Positions 34,836 through 42,539 of a stretch of DNA of 64,000 bases are shown in pieces. Position 1 is the first letter of the stretch, and each line of letters opens with the position of its first letter. The notes under the pieces are model-generated. The model was given only the letters and a program-made list of their open reading frames with translations, was not told the origin of the DNA and searched no databases. A program made the translations under genes and the position numbers. This stretch comes from VRUE01 sp963762205. GTDB lineage: Bacteria; Actinomycetota; Thermoleophilia; Solirubrobacterales; 70-9. The stretch is from assembly GCA_963762205.1 (NCBI GenBank), contig CAVXJZ010000003.1:620001-684000 (forward strand), in the 5' to 3' direction.

Positions 34836-35411
34836 ATGTCCTCTTCACGCATCGCTTTCGCAGCACTCTTGCTTGCCGCTTTCGCTCTGATCGTCGCCGG
34901 CTGCGGCGGCTCATCGTACGGCTCGTCATCCTCAAGCCCGTCGACGTCGGCCTCGGGAGGCGGAGATCCAAGCGGTACCGTGACCATTTCGGCCGCCGAA
35001 GCGCCGGAACTGGGAATGGTGCTGGTCGATTCCGAAGGCTTCACCGTCTACAGCTTCGCCAAAGACAAGGGCACGAGGTCATCGTGCTATGGGGCTTGTG
35101 CCGAAGCGTGGGCGCCCGTGACCGCGACGGGGAAGCCGAAGAGCGGAGAGGGCGCGATGTCCTCAGACGTGGGCACGACCAAGCGCAACGATGGCACTCT
35201 TCAGGTCACCTACGCGGGCCACCCCCTCTATACGTTCGTTGAGGACCACAAACCGGGGGAAGCAAACGGCAACGGAATCTCGGCGTTCGGCGGCGAATGG
35301 ACCGCGCTCGAAGAAAGAGGTGCCGCGCCGGTGTCATCGGCCGGAGGCGAAGTCGAACCCAATGTTCCGGCCGAAACCAACGGCGAATCCAACGGTCGCT
35401 ATGGCTACTGA
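34836..35411 (+). CDS. Lipoprotein with Yx(F/W)xxD-type repeats (COG4315-like)
   Basis: The 191-residue lipoprotein has signal peptide and lipobox IVAGC (Cys about 24), a Ser/Gly-rich linker, then the Lipoprotein_15 repeat pattern: VDSEGFTVYSFAKDKG, CYGACAEAWAPV, GHPLYTFVEDHKPGEANG and ISAFGGEWTAL. It sits on the outer face of the membrane; the role of the family is unknown. AAGGAG lies 7 nt before the ATG. It is within the segment bounded by the tRNA-Ser duplication, so it may be cargo. Confidence 0.88.
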   Translation: MSSSRIAFAALLLAAFALIVAGCGGSSYGSSSSSPSTSASGGGDPSGTVTISAAEAPELGMVLVDSEGFTVYSFAKDKGTRSSCYGACAEAWAPVTATGKPKSGEGAMSSDVGTTKRNDGTLQVTYAGHPLYTFVEDHKPGEANGNGISAFGGEWTALEERGAAPVSSAGGEVEPNVPAETNGESNGRYGY

Positions 35412-35543
35412 CCCGCGGGCGCTCGCTCTGGCTGGGCGCAGCGTTGGCTGCTGGCGGTCGCGTTCCTGATCGCGATGGAGTGGGCATCGCTCTCGCGTCC
35501 GGGCTGAGCGCCCTCGCTAGGATCAGAGTCCGGATTTTGCCCT

Positions 35544-35632
35544 GGAGGGGTGCCGGAGTGGTTGAACGGGGCAGTCTCGAAAACTGTTAGGGGTCGTAAG
35601 GCCCCTCGTGGGTTCGAATCCCACCCCCTCCG
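35544..35632 (+). tRNA. tRNA-Ser(CGA)
   Basis: The 89-nt class II tRNA has acceptor GGAGGGG/CCCCTCC, anticodon stem GCAGT/ACTGT around loop CTCGAAA (anticodon CGA, reads UCG), a long variable arm (AGGGGTCGTAAGGCCCCT) and T-arm GTGGGTTCGAATCCCAC. The discriminator is G. Its 5' half is duplicated at 34152. Confidence 0.97.
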
Positions 35633-35751
35633 TTTTGTTGTGTCTCGGGACATCGGAGACTCAGTCGCCGGTTCTCCGCCCAGTGACCGCTCGACGCCCA
35701 ATCCGAACTGCGTCGGTCTCCTCGACACGGCCGTCCGACCGCTCCGCCTGC

Positions 35752-37164
35752 CTACCCACGCACAGAAAGCGCCTCGTCGAGGTGTGCGAGCAGGAGGTCA
35801 ACCAACCGAGGACTGAATTGGCTACCCCGGCCCGCCTTCATTACCTCGACAGCCTCCTCGACAGTGAGTGCCGACCGATAATGGCGATCGCTGAGCAACG
35901 CATCGAAGACGTCTGCAACCGCGGTGATCCTCCCCTCGAGGGGGATCTCATCCCCGGCAAGCCCCTGCGGATATCCGCTGCCGTCGTAACGCTCGTGGTG
36001 CGTCAGCGCGATGATCGCCGCGAGGTGGAGCAGCTCGCTCTCGGAGTTGGCGAGGATCTCATGGCCAATCGTGGTATGGCGCTTCATCTCCTCACGCTCC
36101 TCTGATGTCAGGGGCCCGGGCTTGCGAAGAATCTCGCTTGGAGTGGCGATCTTTCCGACATCGTGCATCGGAGCTGCCAATTGCATTAGATGGACCCGCT
36201 CGGAGTCAAGGCCGAGGAGACCTCCCAGGAAGGCGGCGACCCTGGCCATTTGGTCAACGTGCTTCCCGGTGGACAGGTCGTGAAGCTCGATTGCCTTGGT
36301 GAGCCGTTCAACCGTCTCCTGACGAGATAGCCGCAGCTCCTCAATCGCCTGTTGCTGGGCCGCTGCCAACTCGCCGTGCAACCACAATGCCTCCTTTTGG
36401 CCGGTGACGTCGATGGAGATGCCGCAGATCGCCGTGGCTCGCCCGCCCTCGTCGAGAAGGGGGAACTTGACCGTCTGGAAGGTCCGCTCGACCCCCGCAA
36501 TCTCAAGCGTTTCCTCTGCCTCATAGGTCGTGCCCTCCCTGAGGACCCCGCGATCGACGGCGCGAGTGTGTGCCAGAGCCTCGGGGGTCATGATCGTCTC
36601 GTCGGTCTTGCCGAGCAGCTCTCCCCTCTCCTGCCCCGCCATGTCGTCGGCCCGTGCGTTCGCGAAGACGTAGCGGTAGGCGTCGTCCTTGACGTAGACG
36701 GGCATCGGCACGTTGTCGATGATCGTCTGGCGACGCTCCTCGAGGTTGAGTCTGTGAGCACTCTCGAAATCCTCGAGTTCGCGCCGCCGCAGGGCATTCA
36801 TCGCCGTGATCAGCAACTGCCCTTGCCGGAACGGCTTGATCAAGTAGCCGTAGACACCGTGCTTGCCGAAGCCGAATGCCTGTCTCGCGACCTCCGGGTC
36901 ATCTTTGTCGGTAACCAGAACCACTGCGGTCTCGGGATGCTCTTCGGTGATTTCCTTGGCCAGGGCCAGTCCAGACCCGTCGAGCATCTGGATATCGCAC
37001 AGGGCGAGCTGAAAGTGGGTTGATGCGAGCTTTCTGTGGGCCTGAGCAACGCTGCCGGCGAACTCGCACCGATATTGATCGCCCAATGCGCGATCGACCA
37101 GCCGCAGCATCTCTGGCTCGTCGTCCGTTACCAGGATGCGGGCTAACCCCGGGCGGGCCTGCAC
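35752..37164 (-). CDS. Response regulator with REC, PAS and HD-GYP domains (c-di-GMP phosphodiesterase)
   Basis: The 470-residue protein has an N-terminal receiver (TDDEPEM acidic pocket, phospho-acceptor Asp57 in LALCDIQMLDG, YLIKPF), a PAS domain at about 135-255, then an HD-GYP domain. The latter has HDVGKIATPSEIL, HTTIGHEIL, HHERYDGSGYPQGL and VADVFDAL, so it should hydrolyse c-di-GMP when phosphorylated or when PAS senses its ligand. GTG 37164 is the uninterrupted start. The frame probably begins at GTG 37243, where three INPTGT-encoding repeats would add an N-terminal tail if one base were removed. The partner kinase is not in the window. Confidence 0.9.
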   Translation of the reverse strand: MQARPGLARILVTDDEPEMLRLVDRALGDQYRCEFAGSVAQAHRKLASTHFQLALCDIQMLDGSGLALAKEITEEHPETAVVLVTDKDDPEVARQAFGFGKHGVYGYLIKPFRQGQLLITAMNALRRRELEDFESAHRLNLEERRQTIIDNVPMPVYVKDDAYRYVFANARADDMAGQERGELLGKTDETIMTPEALAHTRAVDRGVLREGTTYEAEETLEIAGVERTFQTVKFPLLDEGGRATAICGISIDVTGQKEALWLHGELAAAQQQAIEELRLSRQETVERLTKAIELHDLSTGKHVDQMARVAAFLGGLLGLDSERVHLMQLAAPMHDVGKIATPSEILRKPGPLTSEEREEMKRHTTIGHEILANSESELLHLAAIIALTHHERYDGSGYPQGLAGDEIPLEGRITAVADVFDALLSDRHYRSALTVEEAVEVMKAGRGSQFSPRLVDLLLAHLDEALSVRG

Positions 37165-37182
37165 GGGATCAAGCGGCGGTTT

Positions 37183-37237
37183 CGTTCCCGTGGGGTTGAT
37201 CGGTTCCCGTGGGGTTGATGGTTCCCGTGGGGTTGAT
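37183..37237 (-). repeat. Three 18-bp tandem repeats at the HD-GYP gene start
   Basis: The unit ATCAACCCCACGGGAACS occurs three times on the minus strand (37183-37200, 37202-37219, 37220-37237), with a single extra base (37201) between the first two. Each unit encodes INPTGT. They lie between GTG 37243 and GTG 37164, so they are either an N-terminal hexapeptide array or upstream regulator sites. Confidence 0.75.
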
Positions 37238-37365
37238 GGTCACGTGCTGCGCCTCTCAATCGCGCCTAGTCAGATCCTCATATTCATAGAGTTCCGCTAG
37301 ACGAGCAAACCTTAGGTGCTGTGACTCTTCATTACAACAGGATGCCTGTGTGGTGCCGGCACCTA

Positions 37366-37421
37366 CTGGTTAGCTCCTTTGGGGGATATGGCCCGTGTTT
37401 CATACGTCCGGGGGATTGTGC
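37366..37421 (+). promoter_or_regulatory. 56-bp conserved element, copy 1 (HD-GYP/GT2 intergenic)
   Basis: This segment matches copy 2 (41297-41352) without gaps at 42 of 56 positions. Conserved blocks CTGGYTAGCYCCTYY, GGGGGATAT and TCATACGTCCGGGGGATTG flank a variable 10-bp centre. GGGGGAT occurs twice in direct orientation 29 bp apart. A LuxR-type regulator is encoded next to copy 2, so a shared operator is inferred. It lies between the divergent HD-GYP and GT2 genes. Confidence 0.7.
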
Positions 37422-37492
37422 AGCCCGGTCATAGTTCAGATAGTGCGGCGGCAGTCGAGGCGCGGCGGCGATTCGTGAAGCCCTCGCCGGGT

Positions 37493-37620
37493 GCCTCGTG
37501 CGGTTACCTCCCTGGCCCCCTAGGTCTCCCCCTGCCAGACCTAGGGGGTCGGCAGAGGGCGGGCACAGGTTCCTCCGACGCAGGCGCATACCGTCGCGCT
37601 TCGGGTGAGCGGCACGAGGT
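37493..37620 (+). ncRNA. Candidate structured leader RNA of the GT2 gene
   Basis: A 9-bp closing stem (GCCTCGTGC 37493-37501 with GCACGAGGT 37612-37620, one G-U) encloses three elements. These are a perfect 12-bp hairpin (CCCCCTAGGTCT 37516-37527 / AGACCTAGGGGG 37537-37548), a possible pseudoknot pairing its loop CTGCC (37532-37536) with GGCAG (37551-37555), and a small CGACG/CGTCG hairpin (37576-37596). It ends 51 nt before the GT2 start. It does not match known c-di-GMP riboswitch motifs. The pairings are observed; RNA function is inferred. Confidence 0.45.
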
Positions 37621-37671
37621 CTTAGCCCTTTGCGGTCGTGGACCTCCACTGTTTGGTCGATACCTCTGGAG

Positions 37672-39099
37672 ATGGCCACCACGATCAAGCCCGATCCGGG
37701 ACCGATCACCTCGCCACGGCCCCAGCCGGGCGTCGACTCCCTGATTGCCGGCGCCCCGGCGATCCTGGTCAAGGATCTCGAGCGGACACCCCGCGAGCGC
37801 CGCCGCCTCTACGTCGCCCTGCACCTGAAGCTGCTCTTCGTAATCGGGATCGGCCTCGGCTGGGCCGGCTTTTCCCTCTGGCTCTCACTTCCGTGGATCG
37901 ACACCCTGGGCGAATCGATCACCATGCCCCTCGCGATCGCCGTGATCCTCGGCATCGCGATCATCCCCGGCTACCTCAACGCCAACCTGATCGCCTCGCT
38001 GCTGCTCGACCGCCCACCCCCACTGCGCTTTGATCTCGTCTTTCCCGAAGCCACCGTGGTCATCGCCTGCTTCAACGAGGAGGAGACGATCGGGGAGACC
38101 CTCGACTACGTGGTCGCACAGGACTATCCCGGCAGGCTCCGGATCCTGATCGCCGACGACGGCTCCACCGATCGCACCGCCGAGCTGGCCCGCGCGCGTG
38201 CTGCGACCAACCCCGACATCGCCGTCCTCACCGTCCCCCACGGCGGCAAGGCACGAACGCTGACCGAGGCGCTGAAGCGGGTACGAACCCCGCTGATGGC
38301 GACCGTCGATGCCGACACCCTGCTGATGCCCTCGGCGCTGCAGCGTGTGGTCGCACGGCTGTTGATCTCCCCGCCGGACACGGTCGCGGTCGCCGGCGCG
38401 GTCTTCGTCCGCAACTCCCGCCAGAACCTCATCACCCGCGCCCAGGAGTGGGACTACTTTCTCGGCATCGCCTCGGTCAAGCGCCAGCAGGGCCTTTTCC
38501 AGGGGACGATGGTCGCACAGGGCGCATTCAGCGTTTACCGCACGACGGCCCTGCAGCAGGTGGGCGGCTGGCCGGACCGCATCGGCGAGGACATCGTGCT
38601 CACCTGGGCAATGATGCGCAAGGGGGGCAGGGTCGGCTACGAGCGCACCGCGGTCGCCTTCACCAGCGCACCGGAAGACGTACGGGCATTCGCCCGCCAA
38701 CGACGGCGGTGGGCGCGCGGGATGATCGAGGGGCTGCGCGAGCACGGCGGCGCACTGCTGGCCGGCGGTCGGACCAATGTCCATGCGGTGCTCGTCAACT
38801 TCGTCTTTCCCTACGTGGATGTCGTCTTCTCGATCGCCTTCCCGATCGGGATCGTCCTGGCGTTGTTCGGCAACTTCGCGATCGTCGGGCCGATGACGCT
38901 CGCCGTTCTACCGTTGAACGTGGCGCTCTCGATGATCATGTTCCACCTGAGCAAGCGGTCCTTCGACGAGGTCGGCCTCAAGGTCCGACAGAATCGGCTC
39001 GGCTACTTCGGCTACCTCTTCACCTACCAGCTCTTCATGTCACCGGTTTCGGTGGCGGGCTACGGGCAGGAGCTCTTTGGCGCTGCACGCCGCTGGTAA
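37672..39099 (+). CDS. Processive family 2 glycosyltransferase (exopolysaccharide synthase type)
   Basis: The 475-residue membrane enzyme has two N-terminal helices (about 51-70, 83-100), a GT-A catalytic domain, and C-terminal helices. It has all GT2 processive motifs: ADDGSTD (161-167), TVDADT (211-216), WPDRIGEDIVL and QRRRWARG (QxxRW). It resembles PgaC/IcaA and hyaluronan/cellulose synthase-like enzymes that polymerise and export a beta-linked polysaccharide. Which sugar is used is unknown. No PilZ domain is present, so c-di-GMP control would be transcriptional, through its leader RNA, or through another protein. Confidence 0.9.
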   Translation: MATTIKPDPGPITSPRPQPGVDSLIAGAPAILVKDLERTPRERRRLYVALHLKLLFVIGIGLGWAGFSLWLSLPWIDTLGESITMPLAIAVILGIAIIPGYLNANLIASLLLDRPPPLRFDLVFPEATVVIACFNEEETIGETLDYVVAQDYPGRLRILIADDGSTDRTAELARARAATNPDIAVLTVPHGGKARTLTEALKRVRTPLMATVDADTLLMPSALQRVVARLLISPPDTVAVAGAVFVRNSRQNLITRAQEWDYFLGIASVKRQQGLFQGTMVAQGAFSVYRTTALQQVGGWPDRIGEDIVLTWAMMRKGGRVGYERTAVAFTSAPEDVRAFARQRRRWARGMIEGLREHGGALLAGGRTNVHAVLVNFVFPYVDVVFSIAFPIGIVLALFGNFAIVGPMTLAVLPLNVALSMIMFHLSKRSFDEVGLKVRQNRLGYFGYLFTYQLFMSPVSVAGYGQELFGAARRW

Positions 39100-39111
39100 G
39101 GCGTTGATCGC

Positions 39112-40467
39112 CTAACCACGCCTGACCATGTTGCGGCCTGAGTTCTTGGCCTCATAGAGAGCGACATCCGCCCGCAGCAGCGCTCGTCGGACATCGTCCT
39201 CCAGCAGGGCAACACCGATGCTCGCGGTGACCGAGGCGTCAGAGCCGGCATCCTGCACTCGCGCGCGCAGTCGCTCTGCCAGTGCCTCCGCTTCGCTCAA
39301 ATCAGTGCGGGGTAGGAGGGCGGCAAACTCGTCGCCACCGAAGCGAGCGACGATGTCGCCTTCGCGAACTCCCCCCGCGATTGTCCGGGCCGCCAGGGCG
39401 AGGATTCGATCTCCCGCCTCATGGCCTTTGGAGTCGTTAACCGGCTTGAAGCCGTCCAAATCGATCATCAACACCGCGAGGGGCTTGGCATCGGCTACGT
39501 CGCTGAGGCGAGCCGCCCGATCCTCGAACGCGCGACGGTTGGGCAGTCCACTGAGCGTGTCGGTATAGGCGAGACTCTTGTAGGTGCTCGCCTGGCGAGC
39601 CAGTTCCCGTGCCAGGTCGGCCGTCTCGGCGGCGATACCTGAAAGGTGCTGTTCGACCGATTCGCCCTCCTGCGCCGACTCGTCGGACACCGCCGGGTCC
39701 GCGCCCCGCGGGTCGTCCAGCGCAATTGCGCGCTCCGGAGGTAGCTCCCTGGGCGCCGAAGAGTCCTTCGGACCCGGGGCCGCGACGTCGAGGGCGGCGT
39801 CGACCATTCCCAACAACTGCTCGAGATCCCGAACCAGCACTGCTCCGTCGTTCCTCTTTCTCGGTCGTACACCCTGGCCTCCGAAGAGGACGATCAGATT
39901 GGGATTGACACGTTGGATCTCGAAGATAGCCCGATCAAGCGCCTGGATCGAGCTCGGCATCGTCGCCGATAGGCCGACCAGATCGGGCGAGCGAGCTGCC
40001 ACCGCCTGGAGAAGATCGTCGGTTGGAACATCGGCCCCCAGGTAGGTCGTTTCGTATCCCGCCAACTCGATTACATCAGCGGCCATCCTCAACCCGAGGG
40101 CGTGCTGCTCACCCTCTACTGCCGCCATCAGTATCCGGCCCGGCTTGACCTTGTGGCCGAGACTGGGCCCGTAGACCGCCGCCATGGCCTGATGCGTGAG
40201 CGCGGTTGCGAGATGCTCGTCGGCGACCGAGATCGCCCCCTGTTCCCAGAGCTCGCCGATCCGCCACATTGCCGGGGCAATCACCCGTTGGTAGAGGCTC
40301 GCGAGACCCATGCCCTCGCCCAGTGCCTGCCTGGCCACACGCCCGGCGCCCCCGGTGTCGGCAACGGTGAGCGCGTCCTGATAGGCCAGGGATAGACGGC
40401 GAGTCGCCTTGTCCGCCTCGCGCCGTGACGGGCGCCCGGCGCGCTCCGTTGAGGAGATCACAGCCAA
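39112..40467 (-). CDS. Cobalamin-binding (CarH-like) sensor fused to GGDEF diguanylate cyclase
   Basis: The 451-residue protein has a helical bundle (about 20-105) carrying the CarH-type pattern W-x9-EH (Trp74, Glu84, His85). A B12-binding Rossmann domain (about 108-228) follows with E-x-H-x-x-G (Glu120, His122, Gly125), where His122 would be the lower cobalt ligand. After an acidic linker and a coiled region comes a full GGDEF domain (about 295-451): RFGGDEF at 375-381 and the inhibitory site REGD (368-371) five residues upstream. It should make c-di-GMP under control of cobalamin, possibly light. The His next to the Trp in Thermus CarH is Glu here, so its photochemistry may differ. Confidence 0.88.
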   Translation of the reverse strand: MAVISSTERAGRPSRREADKATRRLSLAYQDALTVADTGGAGRVARQALGEGMGLASLYQRVIAPAMWRIGELWEQGAISVADEHLATALTHQAMAAVYGPSLGHKVKPGRILMAAVEGEQHALGLRMAADVIELAGYETTYLGADVPTDDLLQAVAARSPDLVGLSATMPSSIQALDRAIFEIQRVNPNLIVLFGGQGVRPRKRNDGAVLVRDLEQLLGMVDAALDVAAPGPKDSSAPRELPPERAIALDDPRGADPAVSDESAQEGESVEQHLSGIAAETADLARELARQASTYKSLAYTDTLSGLPNRRAFEDRAARLSDVADAKPLAVLMIDLDGFKPVNDSKGHEAGDRILALAARTIAGGVREGDIVARFGGDEFAALLPRTDLSEAEALAERLRARVQDAGSDASVTASIGVALLEDDVRRALLRADVALYEAKNSGRNMVRRG

Positions 40468-40585
40468 ATGAGCATACGCCGGTCGAGCAGATCCACCAAC
40501 GACGTAATGAAAACCCCACGATTATCCTTGCATCTACGAGAATTCGCGCCATATTGTGAAACTACCTGGAAACAAGGAGGCTGGG

Positions 40586-41273
40586 GTGGCTACCCCTGAT
40601 CCATCCGCCTGCTGGAGAAAACGCGCGGGTTTCTGCAGACGACGACTCTGCTCCGCAGGCGGCAACGCGCCTGCGTACGGCGCTTGAGCGCTCCCGACAT
40701 CCGATGCTGATCGCCGACGACCAGCGACGCTGGGTGACCGGGAATGCCGCTGCGTGTGACCTGCTGGGAATCGCTCGGGAGGAGCTCCCTTGGCACACGA
40801 TGGACGATTTCGCCGCTCCAGACGAGCGTAAGAGGCTCGCAGGGCAATGGGGAGCCTTCCTGGCCAGTGGAGGGGCGGAGGGGTGGTATCAGCTCTACAT
40901 TCCAGACCGCGGACCGTTGCCGGTCGAGTTCAGCGCGACCGCCAACGTGATGCCGGGACGCCACCTTTCCGTCTTCATCCCGCCCGATGAGGCATCCACC
41001 GCGCAGGCGAAGGGCGCCTTGGCTCATGAACCCACCTGGGCACCGGTCGCGGTAGAGGGGAGCGGTCGCCTGCAACTCAGTGAGCGCGAGCGCGAAGTCA
41101 TGGCGTTGGTCGCCTCCGGGCACCAGAGCGGTGACATAGCGGAGCAACTATTCCTCTCCCCGGAGACGGTCAAGTCTCACGTTCACAACGCGCTGGGGAA
41201 GCTGGGCGCGCACACGCGCGCGCATGCAGTGGCGATCGCGTTGGTCACCGGGCAGATCACCTGGGAGGTATAG
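40586..41273 (+). CDS. PAS-LuxR transcriptional regulator (probable frameshift near the start)
   Basis: The well-supported part (from ATG 40704) has a PAS-like domain (HPMLIADDQRRWVTGNAAAC, CDLLGIAREELPW) and a C-terminal LuxR/GerE helix-turn-helix (LSEREREVMALVASGHQSGD, SPETVKSHVHNALGKLG). The likely true start is GTG 40586 with an ideal AAGGAGG 5 nt upstream. From there one extra base near 40606-40618 must be skipped to enter the frame reading GENARVSADDDSAPQAATRL. It is divergent from the cobalamin-GGDEF gene across 118 bp and lies just upstream of copy 2 of the 56-bp element, its probable target. Confidence 0.75.
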
Positions 41274-41296
41274 GGAAGGGCCACCGATGACAACTT

Positions 41297-41352
41297 CTGG
41301 CTAGCCCCTCCGGGGGATATTCGCAACCCCTCATACGTCCGGGGGATTGCGC
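41297..41352 (+). promoter_or_regulatory. 56-bp conserved element, copy 2 (before DUF3494 gene)
   Basis: This is an ungapped match to copy 1 at 37366-37421, 42 of 56 positions identical, with the differences concentrated in the 10-bp centre. It carries two GGGGGAT direct repeats (41312-41318, 41341-41347). It ends 38 bp before the DUF3494 start and lies 23 bp after the LuxR gene stop. Confidence 0.7.
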
Positions 41353-41366
41353 TTCTTGGACTGCGC

Positions 41367-41378
41367 ATCAATATTGAT
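41367..41378. promoter_or_regulatory. AT-rich palindrome ATCAATATTGAT
   Basis: A perfect 12-bp palindrome in a very GC-rich context lies 12 bp upstream of the DUF3494 ATG. It overlaps where a -10 box for a short-leader transcript would be. It may be a promoter element or an operator half of the upstream 56-bp element. Confidence 0.4.
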
Positions 41379-41390
41379 CTTTGGCCTGTG

Positions 41391-42537
41391 ATGAAAAACG
41401 TGGTGTCAAAGATCGGCATTGTTTCATTCGCGTTGATAGCGTCGTTGGCACTCGCAGGCAGCTCGCAAGCAGCTACGTCGGTTGGTCTCGGAACTGCAAA
41501 CAGCTTTGCGGTGTTGGCCGGAGCCGGGGTCACCAACACCGGACCCAGCGTGATCAACGGCAATCTGGGCACCTCTCCGACTCCCGCGGTGACTGGCTTT
41601 GGCGGTGCGCCGAACGGAACGGTCAACGGGGCAACCCACCAGGCCGACGCCGTCGCCGCGCAGGCCCAGGCTGATCTGACCACCGCATATAACAACGCCT
41701 CTGGGCAGGGACCGGCCAACACGCTTGCCACCGAGCTCGGTGGTCAGACCCTGACCCCCGGCGTCTACAAATCTGGATCGGGGACCTTCGGCATCACTGG
41801 GACGCTGACGTTGAATGCCCAGGGCAACCCGAATGCCGTCTTCATCTTCAGGACGGCAACCACGCTTATCAGCGCATCCGCCTCCCGGGTCTTGATGATC
41901 AATGGTGCCCAGCCGTGCCATCTCTTCTGGCGGGTCGGCTCATCGGCGACGCTCGGCACGGACTCCGCCTTCGCCGGAAACATCCTGGCGCTGCAATCGA
42001 TTGAGCTGAGTAGCGGCGTCACCGTACTCGGCAGGCTGCTCGCCCGGAACGCCTCGGTCACGTTGATCAACGACACCGTTACGCGCGCCGACTGCGCGGC
42101 TCCCACAACCGGCGGCGGCAGTAGCGGCGGCAGCGGCGGTGGCGGCGGCAGGCGGTGGCGGCGGCAGCGGCGGCGGCGGCGGTAGTGGCGGCGGCAGTGG
42201 CGGGCCGAACGTGCAGATCACCGGAGTCCCCAGGTCCGGCGGGCATGCCGGCAGCTCCACAGGCCGCGGCCGGCGCTGCACCGACGGTGGATTCAGGGCC
42301 AAGTTCAGGATCCACAGCCAGGTAGGGATGCGCAAGGTCAGTGTCTACCTCGACGGGAAGCTGATCAAACAAAGCACTCGCAAACGGTTCTCGGCTTGGA
42401 TCAGGGTCGTCGGCCTGCGCGCCGGCCGCAACACGATTCGAGTGGTGGCGGTCGATCGCAGAGGCCGGCGCGATGTCGCGAGCCGAAGCTTCCGTCGCTG
42501 CGCTCGGGCTGCTCCGAGCCCAGGCTTCACGGGCTGA
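41391..42537 (+). CDS. Secreted DUF3494 (ice-binding/adhesin-like) protein, frameshift in Gly linker
   Basis: A signal peptide (VSFALIASLALAGSSQAA) is followed by a DUF3494 domain of about 210 residues: GTANSFAVLAGAGVTNTGPS, INGNLGTSP, TPGVYKSGSGTFGITGTLTL, NAVFIFRTATTLISASAS, then LGTDSAFAGNILALQSIELS and VLGRLLARNASVTL. DUF3494 beta-solenoids bind ice or act as surface adhesins. A Gly/Ser-rich linker (42100-42200) contains a one-base shift, after which a C-terminal beta domain (KFRIHSQVGMRKVSVYLDGK, LRAGRNTIRVVAVDRRG) is readable. The transpeptidase gene follows after 2 nt. Confidence 0.82.
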
Positions 42538-42539
42538 GC

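Noticed and set aside
37183..37237. Three 18-bp repeats considered as CRISPR or terminal repeats
   Set aside because: They are contiguous, without spacers, and each encodes the same hexapeptide.
37493..37620. GT2 leader considered as a known c-di-GMP (GEMM) riboswitch
   Set aside because: Neither the conserved GEMM-I core with tetraloop-receptor arrangement nor the class II pattern is visible; kept only as an unassigned structured RNA.
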